A stretch of DNA of 64,000 nt from CAYQCE01 sp964415885 (GCA_964415885.1 CAYQCE010000009.1:13182-77181), one strand, 5' to 3'; positions 7,785-19,000 are shown, counted from the first letter of the stretch. The notes: generated by a model from the letters alone, not told the origin. Numbers and translations are program-made.

Positions 7785-10463
7785 ATGTCTGCAGATGAGA
7801 TACAAGGACCATCCAGAGAAATCGAATTCGAGAACAAGGAATGGATTCAGTCACTCGAATACGTGTATCGGAATCAGGGTCCAAAGCGAGTTCGCGAGCT
7901 ATTGAAACTGATGCGGGAGCGGGCGTTCGAGATGGGTGTGCAGTTGCAGTCTGCTATGAACACACCGTATCTGAATACAATTCCAGTTGACAGACAGCCC
8001 CCGTTCCCCGGCAGCCGCGATATAGAGAGACGTATCAAGAGTATTGTTCGATGGAACGCGATGGCGATGGTCGTGCGGGCAAACCGAGCCGAGAGCGGAA
8101 TCGGCGGGCACATTTCGACATATGCGTCAGTTGCCACGCTCTTCGAAGTCGGCTTCAATCATTTTTTCCGCGGGCATGGCGATAATCGCGACGGCGACCT
8201 CGTCTATTTCCAGGGGCACGCATCCCCGGGTGTTTACGCGAGGGCCTTCCTCGAAGGTAGAATAAGCGAGGAGCATCTGGTGAATTTCCGTAAAGAGCTT
8301 CGCAAGGGCGGCGGGTTGCCATCATATCCGCACCCTCGACTGATGCCTGATTTCTGGGAGTTTCCAACAGTCTCGATGGGACTCTCACCGATCATGGCTA
8401 TCTATCAGGCCCGCTTCAACAGATATATCGAGGATCGCGGTATCCGTAAGACAAAGGGCCGCAACGTGTGGGCGTTTCTCGGTGACGGCGAGCTGGACGA
8501 GCCCGAATCGCTCGGCGCTATCACGCTTCCATCACGCGAAAAACTCGATAATCTCATCTTTGTGGTCAACTGCAATCTTCAGAGGCTCGATGGCCCGGTG
8601 CGCGGCAACGGGAAGATAATCCAGGAATTGGAAGCCGCTTTCCGCGGGGCGGGATGGAATGTCATCAAAGTCATTTGGGGTTCCGACTGGGATCCGCTTT
8701 TGGCTCAGGATGACGGGGGACTTCTCGCCAGGCGCATGGCCGAAGTGCCCGACGGGCAGTATCAGAAGTACAGCGTTTCGGACGGAAGCTACATCCGCGA
8801 GGACTTCTTCGGGACGTACCCGCAGCTAACAGAGATGGTCAAGAACTACACCGACGAGCAGCTTCAGAAGCTGCGTCGCGGCGGACATGATCCGGCCAAG
8901 GTGTATGCCGCGTACAAGGCTGCGGTCGAGCATGAGGGCCAGCCGACTGTTATTCTGGCGAAGACGATAAAAGGCTACGGTCTCGGTGAGGCCGGCGAGG
9001 GTCGCAATGTTACTCATCAGCAGAAGAAGCTTAACGAACAGGAGCTAAGGCATTTCCGCAGCCGTTTCGGAATCCCGATTTCGGATAATCAGATAGCTGA
9101 AGCACCGTTCTATAAGCCCGCTCCCGAAAGCGAGGAAATGCGCTACCTGAAAGAGCGTCGCGAGTCACTCGGAGGCTATCTCCCCAAGAGGTCTGTGACA
9201 GTGCTGCCGTTCGAAACTCCGGGAGACAAAGTCTATAAGGAATTCCTCGATGGTTCAGGTGATCGTGAAGTCGCCAGCACGATGGCATTCGTTCACCTCC
9301 TCTCGAAGCTTATGGCAGACAAGGAGATCGGCAAGTATGTCGTGCCGATCGTGCCGGATGAAGCGCGCACCTTTGGAATGGAGGCGCTCTTCCGACGTTT
9401 CGGAATTTACTCGCACGTCGGCCAGAATTATGAACCTGTCGACAAGGAAAGCTTGCTCTATTACAAGGAGGCGGTTGACGGTCAGATTCTGGAAGAGGGA
9501 ATCACCGAGGCGGGCTCGATGTCGTCATTCATAGCGGCAGCAACAGCCTACGCCAATCACGGAATCAACATGATCCCGTTCTTCATATTCTATTCGATGT
9601 TCGGTTTTCAGCGAATCGGCGATTTGATCTGGGCCGCGGGCGATATACAGGCTCGCGGGTTCATGCTCGGCGGTACTGCAGGACGCACTACTCTCGCAGG
9701 GGAAGGACTCCAGCATCAGGATGGCCACAGCCATCTCAATGCCTTCGCGGTTACCTCGATGAAAGCATACGATCCCGCTTACTCATACGAGATAGCAGTG
9801 ATCATCCGCGAAGGTCTCCGTCGCATGCTCGAAGAGCAGGAGAACATAATCTATTACCTGACTCTGATGAACGAGTTCTATCAGATGCCGAAGATGCCGA
9901 AGGGTGTTGAGGAGGGGATCTTGAAAGGCATCTACAAATTCCGCGAGACCTCCAATAAGCGTAAGACGTTCCGGGCACATCTGTTCGGCAGCGGCACGAT
10001 TCTGAACGAAGCGCTGAAGGCTCAGGAGATTCTCGAGAAAGATTACGACATAGCCTCCGATGTGTGGAGTATAACAAGCTACAAGGAGCTATATCACGAT
10101 GCTATGGAGGCCGAGCGATACAACCGGCTGAATCCGACGAAGACGCCCAGGGTGCCGTATTTGAAGAAGGAACTTGATGGCTCGAAGGGGATCTTTGTTG
10201 CGGCCAGCGACTACGTCAAAGCTCTGCCGGCATCGGTTGCCAAATGGGTGGATGATCCGTTCGTAACGCTTGGAACCGATGGGTATGGACGCAGCGACGG
10301 CAGGTCGGACCTGCGCGATTATTTCGAGGTGGATGCGAGACAGATAGCGTTTGCGGCGGTTGTTGCGATGGCGGAAGAGAACAAGGTTAAGGCTTCGGTT
10401 GTGAAGAAGGCTATGAAGGATTTGGAAATCAAGCCCGACAAGCCGAATCCGTTCGAGATATAG
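7785..10463 (+). CDS. aceE: Pyruvate dehydrogenase E1 component, homodimeric type
   Basis: ThDP-dependent decarboxylation of pyruvate and reductive acetylation of lipoyl-E2. The 892 residues fit the single-chain AceE family. I place the start at ATG 7785, behind AAAGGA; an in-frame TTG 45 bases upstream would add a poorly coding extension. Motifs include HISTYAS in the N-terminal domain, the ThDP signature GDGELDEPES with the following NCNLQRLDGPV, and the pyrimidine-domain region EGITEAGSMSS; GGTAGRTTLAGEGLQHQDG and the C-terminal GTDGYGRSDGR also match AceE. E2 and E3 genes follow directly, forming a complete PDH operon. Confidence 0.97.
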   Translation: MSADEIQGPSREIEFENKEWIQSLEYVYRNQGPKRVRELLKLMRERAFEMGVQLQSAMNTPYLNTIPVDRQPPFPGSRDIERRIKSIVRWNAMAMVVRANRAESGIGGHISTYASVATLFEVGFNHFFRGHGDNRDGDLVYFQGHASPGVYARAFLEGRISEEHLVNFRKELRKGGGLPSYPHPRLMPDFWEFPTVSMGLSPIMAIYQARFNRYIEDRGIRKTKGRNVWAFLGDGELDEPESLGAITLPSREKLDNLIFVVNCNLQRLDGPVRGNGKIIQELEAAFRGAGWNVIKVIWGSDWDPLLAQDDGGLLARRMAEVPDGQYQKYSVSDGSYIREDFFGTYPQLTEMVKNYTDEQLQKLRRGGHDPAKVYAAYKAAVEHEGQPTVILAKTIKGYGLGEAGEGRNVTHQQKKLNEQELRHFRSRFGIPISDNQIAEAPFYKPAPESEEMRYLKERRESLGGYLPKRSVTVLPFETPGDKVYKEFLDGSGDREVASTMAFVHLLSKLMADKEIGKYVVPIVPDEARTFGMEALFRRFGIYSHVGQNYEPVDKESLLYYKEAVDGQILEEGITEAGSMSSFIAAATAYANHGINMIPFFIFYSMFGFQRIGDLIWAAGDIQARGFMLGGTAGRTTLAGEGLQHQDGHSHLNAFAVTSMKAYDPAYSYEIAVIIREGLRRMLEEQENIIYYLTLMNEFYQMPKMPKGVEEGILKGIYKFRETSNKRKTFRAHLFGSGTILNEALKAQEILEKDYDIASDVWSITSYKELYHDAMEAERYNRLNPTKTPRVPYLKKELDGSKGIFVAASDYVKALPASVAKWVDDPFVTLGTDGYGRSDGRSDLRDYFEVDARQIAFAAVVAMAEENKVKASVVKKAMKDLEIKPDKPNPFEI

Positions 10464-10478
10464 GATCAGGGAGTTCAG

Positions 10479-11888
10479 ATGATAAAAGAGATTACTATTC
10501 CGGAAATTGGAGAGAATGTAGACTCCGGCGATGTCGTCAGCGTTCTTGTTTCTGAAGGCGATATGGTAGATGCGGATCAGGGGGTTATCGAGGTCGAGAC
10601 TGAGAAGGCGGTTGTCGAGATACCTTCGCCCGACAAGGGCAAGATAGTCGAGATCACGGTCAGCGAGGGCGACTCAGTCACGATCGGTCAGACAATTGGC
10701 AAGATTGACACGGAGGCGCCCGAGGAAGACGAGGCTGAGGAGAAGAAGGCTGAAAAACCCGAACCGAAAAGGGAAGAGCGCGAAGAGCCGGAGCCGAAAC
10801 AGCAAGAAAAGGAAGAGGAAGAGGAAGAGGAAGAGAAGGAAGAGGAGGTCGTGCGCGGAACTGTAAAGGGCGCTGCTCCTGAAGAGAAGGGTGGAGAGGC
10901 GCCATCCGTGGCCGGGGCGGAGGAGAAGCCTGACAAGCCGGATCGCAAAGAGAGGCCGAAAGAGCCGAAATCGAAGCCCGCGCCAGCCTCACCCTCGGTG
11001 CGGCGTCTCGCGCGTGAAGTCGGAGCCGACATTGACAAGATAGGCGGTTCGGGGCCCGGCGGGCGAATTACTGAGGAAGATGTCAAGGCATATGTCCGGT
11101 CGATCGTCCGTGGCGAGAAACGACCCGCGACTGCCGAGGGATCGGCACTCGGTATTTCCCGGAAGCCGCTTCCCGACTTCGGCAAGTGGGGCAAGATCGA
11201 TAAAGAGCCGCTGTCGAAAGTTCGCAGGATCACCGCCGACAATGTATCGCACTCCTGGACTGTCGTCCCACATGTCACACAGTTCGATGAGGCGGATGTC
11301 ACATGGTTCGAGGAGTTCCGTCAGAAATTCGGCAAGGAAGTCGAGCAGGCCGGCGGAAAGCTCACTCTGACTGCGGTCATAATCAAGACTATCGTCGCCG
11401 CGCTCAAGCGGTACTCGAAGTTCAATGCGACTGTGGATCCCGAGAAGGGCGAGATTATCTACAAGCACTTCTTCAACATCGGCATAGCGGTCGATACCGA
11501 TCGCGGACTTCTCGTGCCCGTGCTGCGGGATGCGGACCGAAAAGGCATCAAGCAGATCGCGATTGAGATGACCGATCTCGCTGAACGTGCACGGAAGAAA
11601 CGAATTGACCCGGATGAAATGGAAGGCGGGACGTTCACGATCTCGAACCAGGGTGCGATCGGTGGCGTTCAGTTCACGCCGATAATCTTCTGGCCGCAGG
11701 TGGCGATCCTCGGTGTCAGCCGGTCGTCGACACGACCGGAGTTCATTGACGGCGAATGGAAACCGAGAACGATACTTCCGATCTCGCTTTCATACGATCA
11801 CAGGCTAATCGACGGCGCGGATGCGGCACGTTTCCTGAAATGGGTTGCCGGGGCTCTCGAGCATCCGCTCGCGCTGGAATTCGATTGA
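10479..11888 (+). CDS. aceF: Dihydrolipoamide acyltransferase (PDH E2)
   Basis: Transfers the acetyl group from E1-bound lipoamide to CoA. Domain order: one lipoyl domain (residues 1-78) with lipoylation Lys43 in ETEKA; a very acidic, Lys/Glu/Pro-rich linker (about 85-165, with a run of consecutive Glu codons near 10815); a peripheral-subunit-binding domain (about 170-205, GSGPGGRITEEDV); and the catalytic domain (about 230-469) ending with the active-site SYDHRLIDGAD. Only one lipoyl domain is present, fewer than in E. coli AceF, so it could be mistaken for a branched-chain or oxoglutarate E2. Position between aceE and lpd decides for PDH. It is 15 bases after aceE. Confidence 0.95.
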   Translation: MIKEITIPEIGENVDSGDVVSVLVSEGDMVDADQGVIEVETEKAVVEIPSPDKGKIVEITVSEGDSVTIGQTIGKIDTEAPEEDEAEEKKAEKPEPKREEREEPEPKQQEKEEEEEEEEKEEEVVRGTVKGAAPEEKGGEAPSVAGAEEKPDKPDRKERPKEPKSKPAPASPSVRRLAREVGADIDKIGGSGPGGRITEEDVKAYVRSIVRGEKRPATAEGSALGISRKPLPDFGKWGKIDKEPLSKVRRITADNVSHSWTVVPHVTQFDEADVTWFEEFRQKFGKEVEQAGGKLTLTAVIIKTIVAALKRYSKFNATVDPEKGEIIYKHFFNIGIAVDTDRGLLVPVLRDADRKGIKQIAIEMTDLAERARKKRIDPDEMEGGTFTISNQGAIGGVQFTPIIFWPQVAILGVSRSSTRPEFIDGEWKPRTILPISLSYDHRLIDGADAARFLKWVAGALEHPLALEFD

Positions 11889-11916
11889 GTACGGAAATAG
11901 AAACGGAGTTTTATAG

Positions 11917-13350
11917 ATGGTCGCGAATTCAAACAAGACTGGTCTTGCGGTAATCGGTGGTGGTCCCGGTGGATATGCCGCCGCGTTCTATGCCGCTGAT
12001 CTGGGCATGGATGTCACACTGATCGATCCGGACGTCAACCCCGGTGGAGTCTGCCTCTATCGCGGATGTATCCCTTCGAAGGCGCTTCTGCATGTAGCGA
12101 AAGTCATCAACGAATCGAGCGAGGCCGCCGAATGGGGAGTCAAGTTCAAGAAGCCGGAGATCGACGTCAAGAAGCTCAGGAAATTCAAGAATGATGTTGT
12201 CGGGAGACTGACCGGCGGTCTTGGCCAGCTCTCCAGGCAGCGGAGTGTCAACTATGTCCGAGGGACAGCGGGGTTCATCGACAAGAATACTCTCGAGGTC
12301 ACGCGCAGCAACGGCGACACCGGATCACTGACGTTTGACAATGCGATAGTCGCCACCGGATCGCAACCGATAATGATCCCGTCGCTGACTGTGGACTCTC
12401 CGAGATTGCTTGATTCGACGAGTGCGCTTGAAGTCGAGAATATACCAAAAAGCCTGCTCGTTATCGGCGGTGGTTACATCGGCCTCGAACTCGGCACGGT
12501 CTACGCCACACTCGGGTCGGAGGTGACAGTTGTAGAGATGACGTCCGGCATTCTTCCAGGCGTGGATAAGGACCTCGTAAGTCCGCTCAAGAAGCGCTTG
12601 AAGGATCTTTTCGAGGATGTCTGGCTCGATACTACTGTGACGGGGCTCAAGGCACAGAAGAACGGGATCAAGGCGTCATTCAAGGGCGAAAACGCACCGG
12701 ACAATGACAAGATATTCGATAAGGTTCTGATGGCGGTCGGGCGCAAGCCGAACAGCCGCGATGTCGGACTCGAAAAAGTGCACATTGAGATGGATGAGAA
12801 GGGATTCGTTAAGGTCGATGACGCTCGCCGAACTAATGTCGAAAACATATTCGCGATCGGTGATGTTGCGGGTGAGCCGATGCTCGCTCACAAAGCGTCG
12901 CACGAGGGCAGAGTTGCAGTCGATGCTATCGCCGGGAAGAATGCGGCGTTTGAGCCGCGGGCCATTCCGGCGGTCGTGTTTACCGATCCGGAGATTGCGT
13001 GGTGCGGTCTGACTCAGACCGAGGCGAAAGAGAAGAACATCGATGTCGAGATCGCCAAGTTTCCATGGGGAGCATCCGGGCGGGCTCTGACTCTCGGACG
13101 CTCGGACGGAATTACGAAACTCATTATCGAGCCGAAAACCGAGCGTATACTCGGAGTTGGTATCTCAGGACCCGGTGCGGGTGAGCTTATCGCTGAGGGA
13201 GTACTCGCAGTCGAGATGGCGGCAGTGGCGTCCGATCTTGCAATGACTATACATGCGCACCCGACTCTATCCGAGACACTGATGGAGGCGGCGGATGTGT
13301 TTCTCGGGCATGCCACGCACTATTACAGGCCGAAACGGAAGAAGAAGTAG
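11917..13350 (+). CDS. lpd: Dihydrolipoamide dehydrogenase (E3)
   Basis: FAD flavoprotein that re-oxidises dihydrolipoamide with NAD. The 477-residue protein has the FAD motif GGGPGGY near residue 14, the redox-active disulfide GGVCLYRGCIPSKAL with Cys46 and Cys51, the NAD-binding GGGYIGLELG motif, AIGDVAGEPMLAHKASHEG, and the C-terminal active-site HAHPTLSE with the His-Glu pair. It ends with a basic YRPKRKKK tail. It closes the aceE-aceF-lpd operon and may also serve other lipoyl enzymes elsewhere. Confidence 0.96.
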   Translation: MVANSNKTGLAVIGGGPGGYAAAFYAADLGMDVTLIDPDVNPGGVCLYRGCIPSKALLHVAKVINESSEAAEWGVKFKKPEIDVKKLRKFKNDVVGRLTGGLGQLSRQRSVNYVRGTAGFIDKNTLEVTRSNGDTGSLTFDNAIVATGSQPIMIPSLTVDSPRLLDSTSALEVENIPKSLLVIGGGYIGLELGTVYATLGSEVTVVEMTSGILPGVDKDLVSPLKKRLKDLFEDVWLDTTVTGLKAQKNGIKASFKGENAPDNDKIFDKVLMAVGRKPNSRDVGLEKVHIEMDEKGFVKVDDARRTNVENIFAIGDVAGEPMLAHKASHEGRVAVDAIAGKNAAFEPRAIPAVVFTDPEIAWCGLTQTEAKEKNIDVEIAKFPWGASGRALTLGRSDGITKLIIEPKTERILGVGISGPGAGELIAEGVLAVEMAAVASDLAMTIHAHPTLSETLMEAADVFLGHATHYYRPKRKKK

Positions 13351-13698
13351 GATCCGTCGATTGCTGGAGTATTGTACGGTTCCGATACTGTCTTGTTCTT
13401 CACGATAGCTGTTTTGGCTGAGGTTTTGGAACTCCGCGCCAAACATCGCCACGAGTGCATCATCTGAACACGGAATACCGTAGCTGAATCCGATGTTTAC
13501 CTGCGGTGATTCGTCTTCGCCGTTGTACTCGCTCACGGCTGCTTTGAGCTTCCGTGTGGCATCCTGAGTCAATGTCTGATCGCTTTTCAGGCCGATCTCC
13601 TGACTGGCTTTGATCTCACCAACTATCAAATGAGATTCGATCAGCTTCCGGGAGACGTTCAACGGCACGCGACTTCGCTCCTTGAACCGTCCATTCAA
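13351..13698 (-). pseudogene. Remnant of an aconitase N-terminus
   Basis: Read leftward from a TTG at 13698, residues 14-48 (about 13555-13659) read like the first residues of bacterial aconitate hydratases: a LIESHLIVGEIK segment followed by QEIGLKSDQTLTQDAT. The family would continue with GTMAYL; here the frame continues with about 50 residues I do not recognise and then runs antisense into the end of lpd (stop at 13267). No aconitase active-site or cluster Cys region is present, so it cannot be a working aconitase. The most economical reading is an internally deleted, degraded gene. The methyltransferase stop lies 8 bases upstream. A short real gene using the open frame is the alternative. 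Confidence 0.5.
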
Positions 13699-13706
13699 CA
13701 GACGAA

Positions 13707-14339
13707 CTACTTCATCTTGCGTGCGACAACCCGAGCAAATCCGTGCTTGTGTGGCTCTCCATGAGTGGTGTCGTGTTCCGTGCGTTCTTCGTACTTCTTG
13801 ATGTGGAAATTGCCCTTCAGGTGTTTCAACAGCTCATTTGGACGGAAGTAGTGTTTAATTTCAGACGATAGTTCACTTGCGTTTTCGTCATCACCCTTGT
13901 ATCCCGGATCCTCGATAGTGTGGACTTTGATGAAGATGTAACCGCCGCGCTTCAGGCTTTTCCGAACCTTGTAGAATAGCTTGCCGATATCGCCCGTTTC
14001 GAGATGGTCGAACAGGGTGATGGCGAATATAAGATCGAACTTGCGCTCAGGGTATTCCCATGTACGGGCGTCCCCATGCACGGTTTTCAGTCTGTCGCCA
14101 AGCCCCCTCTCGGCCGCGATCCGCTTAAGCTTCTCGATCCCGGTTTTGGAGCTGTCGAGCGCGATTACGTCAAAGCCTTTCTCCGCAAGATACAGAGAGT
14201 TTCGTCCGTCGCCGGCACCCATGTCCAGCGCGAGTCCGGAGCCGCCTAAATCCTGAAGATGCTCTTCGACTTCCTTAGTCGGTGCGTCTCCGAATGACAA
14301 CTCATCCGAGTCGTAGAATTCATCAAACCGTTCCGTCAT
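13707..14339 (-). CDS. SAM-dependent methyltransferase, TehB-like
   Basis: A 210-residue class I methyltransferase. The SAM-binding motif LALDMGAGDGRNSLYLA (about residues 36-52) is followed by the acidic motif VIALDSS and the post-I and motif IV region DLIFAITLFDHL; RGGYIFIKVHT is motif VI-like. The small size and the GDGRNSLYLA wording resemble TehB/UbiE-like enzymes for small molecules. I prefer ATG 14339 behind AGGAA; a TTG two codons earlier is possible. The substrate is not evident. It is divergent from the photolyase gene. Confidence 0.85.
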   Translation of the reverse strand: MTERFDEFYDSDELSFGDAPTKEVEEHLQDLGGSGLALDMGAGDGRNSLYLAEKGFDVIALDSSKTGIEKLKRIAAERGLGDRLKTVHGDARTWEYPERKFDLIFAITLFDHLETGDIGKLFYKVRKSLKRGGYIFIKVHTIEDPGYKGDDENASELSSEIKHYFRPNELLKHLKGNFHIKKYEERTEHDTTHGEPHKHGFARVVARKMK

Positions 14340-14507
14340 ACTCAATTCCTGTGGGGCTTGTTTGAATTAGCACTTGTTGGCCGACAGCATGGCCTTCATC
14401 TCTGTATAACACCCCCGGCGCTTCTCTGTGCCCGTTTAGTTGATATCTCTGAGAACCGCACGGTGGAGCAGAGCGTTATCGACATTATCGAGACGGGAGT
14501 GATTGTA

Positions 14508-15872
14508 TTGCGAAATCGAGTCGACGCAAGAAGAACACGGGTTCTCTCCGAGGGATCGGACAGACCGGGCCCTGTTGTTTACTGGATGAGCCGCGATCAG
14601 AGGATGCGCGACAACTGGGCGCTCATGTACGCGAGTCAAATGGCGAAGGATCGAAGCGCTCCGCTGGTGGTCCTGTTTAGTCTCGTGCCGGAATTTCTCG
14701 GAGCGACCGCGCGACAGTACGCGTTTATGCTTAACGGTCTGGAGAAGGTTGCAAACGGCCTTGCATCGAAGGGCATACCGTTCAGGCTCGAACTGGGCGA
14801 ACCGTCAACCACGATTCCGCAGGCGATCAAGTCTCTGGGAGCATCCATCATCGTATCCGATTTTAATCCGCTTCGCGTCAGCCGGCAGTGGAAGAATGAC
14901 GTAATCGACCGGGTTGACATCCCGGTTATCGAAGTTGATGCTCATAACATCGTGCCATGCTGGCTGGCATCCGATAAACAGGAGTTTGCCGCGAGAACAT
15001 TCCGACCCAAAGTAATCAGCAGGCTGGATGACTTCCTGACTGACTTGCCAAACCCTGCAAAGCAGACCTCACCGGAGGGGATTGAATCAACACGCTTCGA
15101 TTCCCGCTCGGTTTTCTCCGATCTTCCGATCGATTCGGGTGTCGCTGAAGTAGATTGGATCGAGCCGGGTGAGGATAAGGCGCGGGCAGTACTGAAGCGT
15201 TTCATCAAAAACCGTCTGTCTGATTATGCTGAAGATCGCAACGATCCGAATGCGGATGTCCTGTCTGACCTTTCGCCCTACCTTCACTTCGGTCAGATCT
15301 CGGCTCAACGGGTCGCGCTCGAAATCGCGGCTTCGAATGCGCCAAAAGAGAGCCGGGATGCGTTTATCGAGGAATTGATTGTTCGAAGAGAGTTATCCGA
15401 CAACTTCTGCTACTACAACGATGTGTATGATTCAATTGACGGCTTCCCGGACTGGGCAAAGAGGACGCTTGATGAGCACAGGGGCGATCTTCGTGAGTAT
15501 CTCTACAGTCGCGATGAGCTTGAATTCGCCGAGACGCACGATCAGCTTTGGAACGCCGCTCAGATCGAAATGGTGAGACGTGGCAAGATGCACGGGTATA
15601 TGCGGATGTACTGGGCTAAGAAGATACTCGAATGGACCGGATCGCCGGAGGATGCACTTGCAGCAACAATCTATCTGAACGACAGGTACGAGTTGGATGG
15701 CCGCGATCCGAATGGCTATGTTGGTGCAGCCTGGAGCATTGGCGGAGTGCATGATCGAGCGTGGCAGGAACGTCCCGTATACGGAAAGATTCGTTATATG
15801 AACTATAGCGGATGTCGGCGCAAGTTCGATGTCGATGCCTACATCGAGAGAATCGGCGTCTCAAAAAAGTAA
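14508..15872 (+). CDS. Class II CPD photolyase (deoxyribodipyrimidine photo-lyase)
   Basis: Light-dependent FAD enzyme that splits cyclobutane pyrimidine dimers. With TTG 14508 (behind GGGAGTG) the product is 454 residues, the normal class II size; the frame is open to 14358 but that extension has no family similarity. Class II signatures are YWMSRDQR and DNWAL at the N-terminus, LSPYLHFGQIS, ELIVRRELSDNFCYYN in the FAD domain, and the C-terminal MHGYMRMYWAKKILEW and LNDRYELDGRDPNGYVGAAW. Presence of a photolyase means the lineage meets light at least sometimes, which is notable for a metabolism that otherwise looks anaerobic. Confidence 0.96.
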   Translation: MRNRVDARRTRVLSEGSDRPGPVVYWMSRDQRMRDNWALMYASQMAKDRSAPLVVLFSLVPEFLGATARQYAFMLNGLEKVANGLASKGIPFRLELGEPSTTIPQAIKSLGASIIVSDFNPLRVSRQWKNDVIDRVDIPVIEVDAHNIVPCWLASDKQEFAARTFRPKVISRLDDFLTDLPNPAKQTSPEGIESTRFDSRSVFSDLPIDSGVAEVDWIEPGEDKARAVLKRFIKNRLSDYAEDRNDPNADVLSDLSPYLHFGQISAQRVALEIAASNAPKESRDAFIEELIVRRELSDNFCYYNDVYDSIDGFPDWAKRTLDEHRGDLREYLYSRDELEFAETHDQLWNAAQIEMVRRGKMHGYMRMYWAKKILEWTGSPEDALAATIYLNDRYELDGRDPNGYVGAAWSIGGVHDRAWQERPVYGKIRYMNYSGCRRKFDVDAYIERIGVSKK

Positions 15873-16012
15873 ACTATCTTGTCCGATTGTCGTACAAGAT
15901 GCTGAGATTCTTTTTGTTGAACCTCCCGCAGTTCATCGGGATATTTATTTTCACGGATGACAGTCCACCGAGACTCTTTTTTTGAGTTCGATGTCTAAGG
16001 AGAAACGCTTTA

Positions 16013-19000
16013 ATGGAATCCGGATCGCATGATGACGACAGGACTCAAGGTGTTACCATAGTCCAACCGGGTACTCAAATTGCGCATTATGATGTAGTCG
16101 AGAAGATCGGCGAAGGCGGTATGGGAGAGGTGTATCTTGCAAATGATACTCGACTGAATCGCAAGGTTGCGCTGAAGTTTCTCCCGACGCACTTCCTCGC
16201 CGATAAAAGTGCCAAGGCGCGATTCGTGCGGGAGGCGCAATCCGCCGCCGGTCTTGACCATCCGAACATCATCACGATCTACGAAGTCAGCGAGTTCAAC
16301 GGCCGCCCGTTCTTCGCCATGCAGTACCTTGAGGGTGACTCTCTCAAAGACCTGATTACCCGCGCGGAGATGCCGGTCGAGAAGATACTCGATGTCGCGA
16401 TCCAGATAACATCCGGCCTAAAGCATGCTCATGAAAAGGGCGTGATTCACCGGGATATAAAGCCGGGAAATATCAGCGTGGACAAGACCGGCCGAGCTGT
16501 GATTCTCGATTTCGGCCTTGCTGCCGTTGAAAGCGAGGAGGCTCTTACACAGGCTGGAACCACGCTCGGGACGATCGGCTACATGGCTCCGGAGCAGATA
16601 CAGGGGAAAGAGGTCGACGGCAGAAGCGACATCTTCTCCATGGGTGTCGTGCTGTTTGAGATGCTTGCGCGAACCGCGCCGTTCAAGCGAGACTCGCAGG
16701 CATCCACAATTAACGCCGTGCTGAATGAGCATCCCGGTCCTCTTTCGAACTACCGTGAGAATGTTGAGCAGGGGTTCGAGGAGGTTGTGAGCCGTGCGCT
16801 GGATAAGGATGTCGAAACGCGGTATCAGTCGGCTTCCGGCATGCTTGCCGATTTGAAGCGCCTGAAGAAAATACTCGATCCGGAATCATCGACGAAGACA
16901 TTCGTATCGGTTGGTAGCCGGAAGAGCGATTCCGGGAAGAGGCGATTTGCGATCACAGGTGGACTTTTGAGCATCGCGGTGGTTGTAGCGCTTCTTCTCA
17001 TATTCCTCGCGAGCGACGGCACTTTCTTTGGCAATGGTGTCGGCCCAATGGGCACCGGGACCGCGACTGCCGGACAGTGGGCGTCGTCGATAGCGGTCCT
17101 GCCCTTCATGGATTTCAGCAGCGAGCAGAATCAGGAGTATTTCTGCGACGGCATGACTGATGCTATAATCAGTAAGCTCACGGGGATTGACGAACTCAAG
17201 GTAATCTCCATGACCTCTGTAATGCGATACAAGTCTGAGGATCGTGACCTCGAGAAAATCGGCGAGGATCTCGATGTTGGCGCTGTTTTGGACGGTAGTG
17301 TGCAGAAGGAGGGGGACAACATACGCGTGAGCGCGCGGCTTGTCGATGTCGAGAATGGCCAGCAGCTCTGGTCGCGTCAGTTCGACCGCAAACTGGAGAG
17401 CGTGTTCGCGATCCAGGATGAGATATCTCGCAATATAGTGGATGTACTGAAGCTTGAACTCCTCGGTACTGAGCAAAAGACTCTTACTCAGAGGCACACG
17501 GATAATATCGATGCATACAATCTATACGTTCAAGGCCGATTTTTCTGGCGTAAACGTACGGATGAAGCCCTGAGGACAGCCATAGATTACTTCGAGAGGG
17601 CAATCGAGCTCGATTCAAACTACGCTCTGGCATATGCGGGCCTGGCCGACGCCTGGGCAGTCCTTCCCGGCTACAGCACATCTCCGGAGGACTCCGCGAC
17701 GGTGATGGCTGAGAAGGCCGCTACCCGAGCTGTCGAGTTAAACAGCAGTATTGCTGAGGCACATGCCTCCCTTGGGTTGACTCTTATGAACCTCGGCAAT
17801 CTTCAGGAGGCGAGAGAGAGTCTCGAGAGAGCCATCGATCTGAACCCGGGCTACTCATGGGCGCATACATGGTATTCCAATGTTCTCGGACAGTTGGGCA
17901 TGAAGGAAGAGTCGCTAAAGGAATTGGAAATTGCGTATGAGCTCGATCCGCTCTCTATAGTGAATCTGATGAATCTCGCTTCGGACCGATCAGAGCAGGG
18001 TCGGGTCGAGAGGGCGATTGAACTGTTGGAGCGCGCTCTCGAGATTGAAGAGAATGTCAAGATATATGCGATGTATGCCACAGTTCTGTCGCGGGCAGGA
18101 CGACCCGACGAGGCAATCGATCAGTACGAGAAGGCTATCGCGCTGTTTCCCGAGATGACATCTGCATGGAACAGCCTGGCATATATGTGCGGAGAGAATG
18201 TGAGCTACGACTCCGGTCTCGTAGTTTTTGATCGATGCCTGGAAGCCAATCCGGGTAATGCTGAGGTCTATACCGACAAGGGTTGGTATCAATCCCGCTA
18301 TGGTGATCTCGAAGGCGCACGACAATCCGCGCAGAAGGCGCTGTCGATAGATCCAAGCCGACAGAAGGCAGGGCAGCTCCTGTTCACAGCCGCCATGTAT
18401 CAGCAGGAATGGGATGTCGCCGGCTCGTTGCTCGAGAGATTCAAGGAATTCATACCACCCAGCGAAGTGATGGCGCATGCCGAACTCGAGAAGGCACGGG
18501 CAGTGCTCTATGCCTATCAGGGCCGATTGGAGGACGCGATAGCGTTAGTTGAGCGTGAGTTCGAATACGATTCGGAGAGCGATTACAATCGTGAAGTGGC
18601 CGCGAGAAAGACCATGGCCGCCGGTTTCTACGTTGCTTTTGAAAAATACGAGGAAGCTCTTTCAGCGATAAGACAGGCTACAAGATACAGCGAGAAGGTG
18701 TTCGGCAAACAGAGCAGGTGTGACAACAACTACAATCGATACGCCCGGCTCCTTGCCTTAAACGGCGAGATTGCCCGAGCCACAGAGATTGGAGCAGAGT
18801 ATAGTGAATGCTGGGTTGCGCAGGATACGATCTTTGAAGTCTTATCGGACAGGATACAGGCGCACATTTACTATGCCGACGGAGAGTACGATACTGCCGG
18901 CGATTTCTATCTGGAAGTTATTGATGCGATGAAGAGAAATCGTAAGAGCGTAATGGACTTCACACTTCGCTACAACTGCGCTCTCGCTCTTAACAATGCC

